From NCBI GenBank assembly GCA_902766125.1, contig CACXCG010000030.1, forward strand, positions 1-34,113: a DNA stretch of 34,113 nt, written 5' to 3'. The notes beneath the pieces are model-generated. The model was not told the DNA's origin. It did not search any database and saw only the letters and a program-made list of their open reading frames with translations. Shown here in pieces: positions 32,340 through 34,113 of this stretch. The translations under genes were made by a program, and so were the position numbers. Each line of letters opens with the position of its first letter. Position 1 is the first letter of the stretch. The stretch comes from an uncultured Spirochaetaceae bacterium. Lineage in GTDB: Bacteria; Spirochaetota; Spirochaetia; Treponematales; Treponemataceae.

Positions 32340-33770
32340 TTAGTCACTCGGTCCGGAAGTTACCACGCCTTCGTCCTTCTGCGGTGCGGGCTGAGGAATA
32401 ACTTCGGTGCGTTCGTCAATGGGAATATAGTCGCGCTCCTCGCTGACGTTTTTGTATGCGGGGCGGTAAATGCGGCCTCCTGCAACCAGTTCCTCTATGC
32501 GGTGAGCACTCCAGCCTGCAATACGTGCAATGGCAAACAGCGGTGTGTACAGCTCGCGGGGTATGTTCAGCATGGAATATACAAATCCTGAATAAAAGTC
32601 CACGTTGGTACAGATTTTCTTTTTGTCGCCAATGCGTTCGTACAGAATCTGGGGAGCAAGTTCTTCTATTGAGCGGTACAGGTTAAACTCTTCTTCAAAG
32701 CCCTTTTCCTTTGCCAGTGCTTCTGCCTTGTTGCGCAAAAGTGTAGTACGGGGGTCGCTGATAGTATAAACTGCATGTCCCTGTCCGTAGATAAGACCGG
32801 TGTGATCAAAGGCTTCCTTGTTTGCAATTTTTCTAAGGTAATCTGCAATTTCTGCACGGTTAGACCAGTCTTTTACGTGCTTTTTGATGTCATCCATCAT
32901 ATCCATAACACGAATGTTAGCACCACCATGACGGCGTCCCTTAAGAGAACCGACTGCCGCTGCCACTGCAGAGAAGGTGTCTGTATCAGCAGAAGAAACA
33001 ACGTGTATGGTTAAAGACGAGTTGTTACCGCCACCGTGTTCTGCATGCAGAATAAGAGCAAGGTCAAGAATTTCTGCTTCAAGGCGGGTATAGCTTTTGT
33101 TACTGCGGATAAGGCGCAAAAAGTTTTCTGCGGTACTGAGTGTGGGGTCCGGGTTATGAATGTACATACTCTTACCGTCATAGTAGCGCCGCTTTGCCTG
33201 ATAGCCGTAGGCTGCCAGTGTGGGAAAGCGTGCAATAAGTTCTATACACTGACGCAGCACAGAAGGAAGGTCACGGTTTTCAGGAGCTTCATCGTATGAA
33301 TAAGAGGCAAGAACTCCGCGTGCAATTTTATTCATGATGTCGCTTGACGGAGCCTTCATGATCATGTCTTCGGTAAAGTTAGGCGGCAGTATGCGCTGAG
33401 AACCCAGGAATTCGGTAAAGGTATCAAGCTGTTTCTGTGTAGGAAGCTGACCAAACAGCAGCAGGTACACACACTGTTCGTATCCAAACTGATGATGCTT
33501 TTCTGCATCGTGCACAATGTCTTCAACGTTGTAGCCGCGGTAGATAAGCTTACCGGGAACGGCAATTTTGTTTCCGTCCTTGTCAATTTCGTAACCGACT
33601 ACATCACCAATGCGGGTAAGGCCAACTAAAACACCACGACCGTCAGCATAGCGGAGACCGCGCTTTACGTCATACTTCTGGTACAGGGAAGGATCAATAG
33701 GGTCATTGTTTTTGGCAAATTCAGAAAGTGCATTGATGAATTCCATACTCTTAAACAAATCGTCCTTCAT
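32340..33770 (-). CDS. gltA: Citrate synthase
   Basis: 476 residues from ATG 33770, which follows GGGGGAT; the frame is open to 33791 but without a site. It condenses acetyl-CoA and oxaloacetate to citrate. HAEHGGGNNSSLTIHVVSSADTDTFS contains the first catalytic His, GQGHAVYTISDPRTTLL the second, and NVDFYSGFVYSMLNIP the catalytic Asp. RRHGGAN, near the dimer and CoA region, is also typical. Length and the FY(S)GFVY motif fit the citrate synthases of anaerobes. No other TCA-cycle gene is in the window; in an anaerobe the enzyme would probably feed 2-oxoglutarate and glutamate synthesis. 2-Methylcitrate synthase activity cannot be excluded. Confidence 0.93.
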   Translation of the reverse strand: MKDDLFKSMEFINALSEFAKNNDPIDPSLYQKYDVKRGLRYADGRGVLVGLTRIGDVVGYEIDKDGNKIAVPGKLIYRGYNVEDIVHDAEKHHQFGYEQCVYLLLFGQLPTQKQLDTFTEFLGSQRILPPNFTEDMIMKAPSSDIMNKIARGVLASYSYDEAPENRDLPSVLRQCIELIARFPTLAAYGYQAKRRYYDGKSMYIHNPDPTLSTAENFLRLIRSNKSYTRLEAEILDLALILHAEHGGGNNSSLTIHVVSSADTDTFSAVAAAVGSLKGRRHGGANIRVMDMMDDIKKHVKDWSNRAEIADYLRKIANKEAFDHTGLIYGQGHAVYTISDPRTTLLRNKAEALAKEKGFEEEFNLYRSIEELAPQILYERIGDKKKICTNVDFYSGFVYSMLNIPRELYTPLFAIARIAGWSAHRIEELVAGGRIYRPAYKNVSEERDYIPIDERTEVIPQPAPQKDEGVVTSGPSD

Positions 33771-33824
33771 TGTATCCCCCTTTGGATGCAAAAATATGCA
33801 GTCTTTACGCGCAGATTTTCAATA

Positions 33825-33853
33825 ATTATACATTTTATTGCACTTTTATACAA
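33825..33853 (-). promoter_or_regulatory. Promoter of the citrate synthase gene
   Basis: On the - strand, TTGTAT (33853-33848), a 17-base spacer and a perfect TATAAT (33830-33825), giving a leader of about 48 bases. Confidence 0.6.
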
Positions 33854-33860
33854 TAGGTTT

Positions 33861-33898
33861 AAAAGAAAAACCCTCCGTGACTCGACGAGTACAGAGGG
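33861..33898 (-). terminator. Intrinsic terminator of the right-edge - strand transcript
   Basis: CCCTC (33871-33875) pairs with GAGGG (33894-33898), continued inward with mismatches (GT/AC, then ACT/AGT). On the - strand it is followed by TTTTTCTTTT. It would end a transcript coming from beyond 34036. Confidence 0.7.
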
Positions 33899-33902
33899 AA
33901 AA

Positions 33903-33980
33903 AAAGGAGAGGAGGATGCAGATAACTAGCTTTGCGGCTAAAAAAGCTTGCTCTTGCACTAATATAACGCCTCTCCTTTC
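33903..33980. repeat. 10-bp inverted repeat in a non-coding stretch
   Basis: AAAGGAGAGG (33903-33912) is the exact reverse complement of CCTCTCCTTT (33971-33980). An inner AGCTTT/AAAGCT pair lies in the loop. Because the arm resembles a ribosome-binding site, each strand has a purine-rich site before a tiny frame: a 31-codon frame from ATG 33916 on + and a 37-codon hydrophobic frame from a GTG on -. Neither is convincing as a gene; a structured RNA is as likely. Confidence 0.5.
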
Positions 33981-34035
33981 AGAAAGTTACGCAAATTTTC
34001 AGTTTTTTTGAAAAAACTACCGTATTCAACCCTTT

Positions 34036-34113
34036 TTATTGTACAACAATTTCATCAAATGTGAATGATTGAACCTCGCCAACCGTACCACTCGCCGTGT
34101 CGTAATACATGCA
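34036..34113 (-). CDS. C-terminal end of an unidentified protein (cut by window edge)
   Basis: The - strand frame is open from the window end to a TAA at 34036-34038 and encodes the last 25 residues, ending GTVGEVQSFTFDEIVVQ. The composition suggests beta structure. Too little remains to name a family. The terminator at 33861-33898 is correctly placed to end its transcript. Confidence 0.5.
   Translation of the reverse strand, partial: CMYYDTASGTVGEVQSFTFDEIVVQ

Noticed and set aside
1..34113. tRNA or rRNA genes and CRISPR arrays
   Set aside because: No cloverleaf-like segment, rRNA signature or regularly spaced repeat was noticed when reading both strands; a tRNAscan and CRISPR search would settle it.

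Overview
The window looks like chromosome from a host-associated spirochaete, most probably a Treponema. This rests on the mix of genes: grpE/dnaK/dnaJ chaperones, SpoIIE-type phosphatases with a STAS protein, a large beta-helix lipoprotein ending in a DUF1566-like domain, a BspA-type leucine-rich-repeat protein and an Rpn-family nuclease. No rRNA or tRNA gene is present to confirm it. Most of the window has moderate GC (one sampled leuS line is about 43%), but bases 1-2750 are visibly more AT-rich (one sampled line about 25%).

Left part (1-2750, + strand): a run of small, unrelated, AT-rich genes. These are a partial GNAT acetyltransferase, an intact SAP/DUF6434-like protein, a DUF3592-like membrane protein and an HTH plus zinc-ribbon protein. 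Gene scraps lie between them: an N-terminal DUF3781 remnant and an unassigned C-terminal scrap. A 65-bp imperfect palindrome after the GNAT gene has the architecture of an integron attC site, so the region may be the edge of a cassette array.

Central part (2790-21080): on the - strand, a seven-transmembrane/PAS/GGDEF/EAL protein followed by a heterodimeric ABC exporter pair. Back-to-back with it, on the + strand, are a MATE exporter, a pyridoxamine kinase, leuS and a CDF metal transporter that overlaps the leuS stop. Then, on the - strand, comes a tightly packed four-gene operon: membrane SpoIIE phosphatase, a second membrane SpoIIE-like protein with altered metal ligands, a STAS antagonist and a VanY-like lipoprotein carboxypeptidase. 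dnaJ lies just upstream on the same strand.

Right part (21081-34113): grpE and dnaK lie on the same strand and in the expected order relative to dnaJ, but about 8 kb of accessory genes separates dnaK from dnaJ. These are an Rpn nuclease with a tandem-repeat tail, a 1,550-residue beta-helix lipoprotein, and an acyltransferase coupled to an XRE-AbrB regulator flanked by 20-bp direct repeats. The dnaK 3' end carries a series of perfect hairpins ending in an intrinsic terminator. Upstream of grpE lie an LRR gene and citrate synthase, both on the - strand with recognisable sigma-70-like promoters. The window closes with a structured non-coding stretch and the last 25 codons of another - strand gene.

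Regulatory themes visible in the sequence are c-di-GMP turnover (EAL active-looking, GGDEF motif altered), partner switching (SpoIIE/STAS) and protein folding stress. No CIRCE operator was seen at the chaperone genes.
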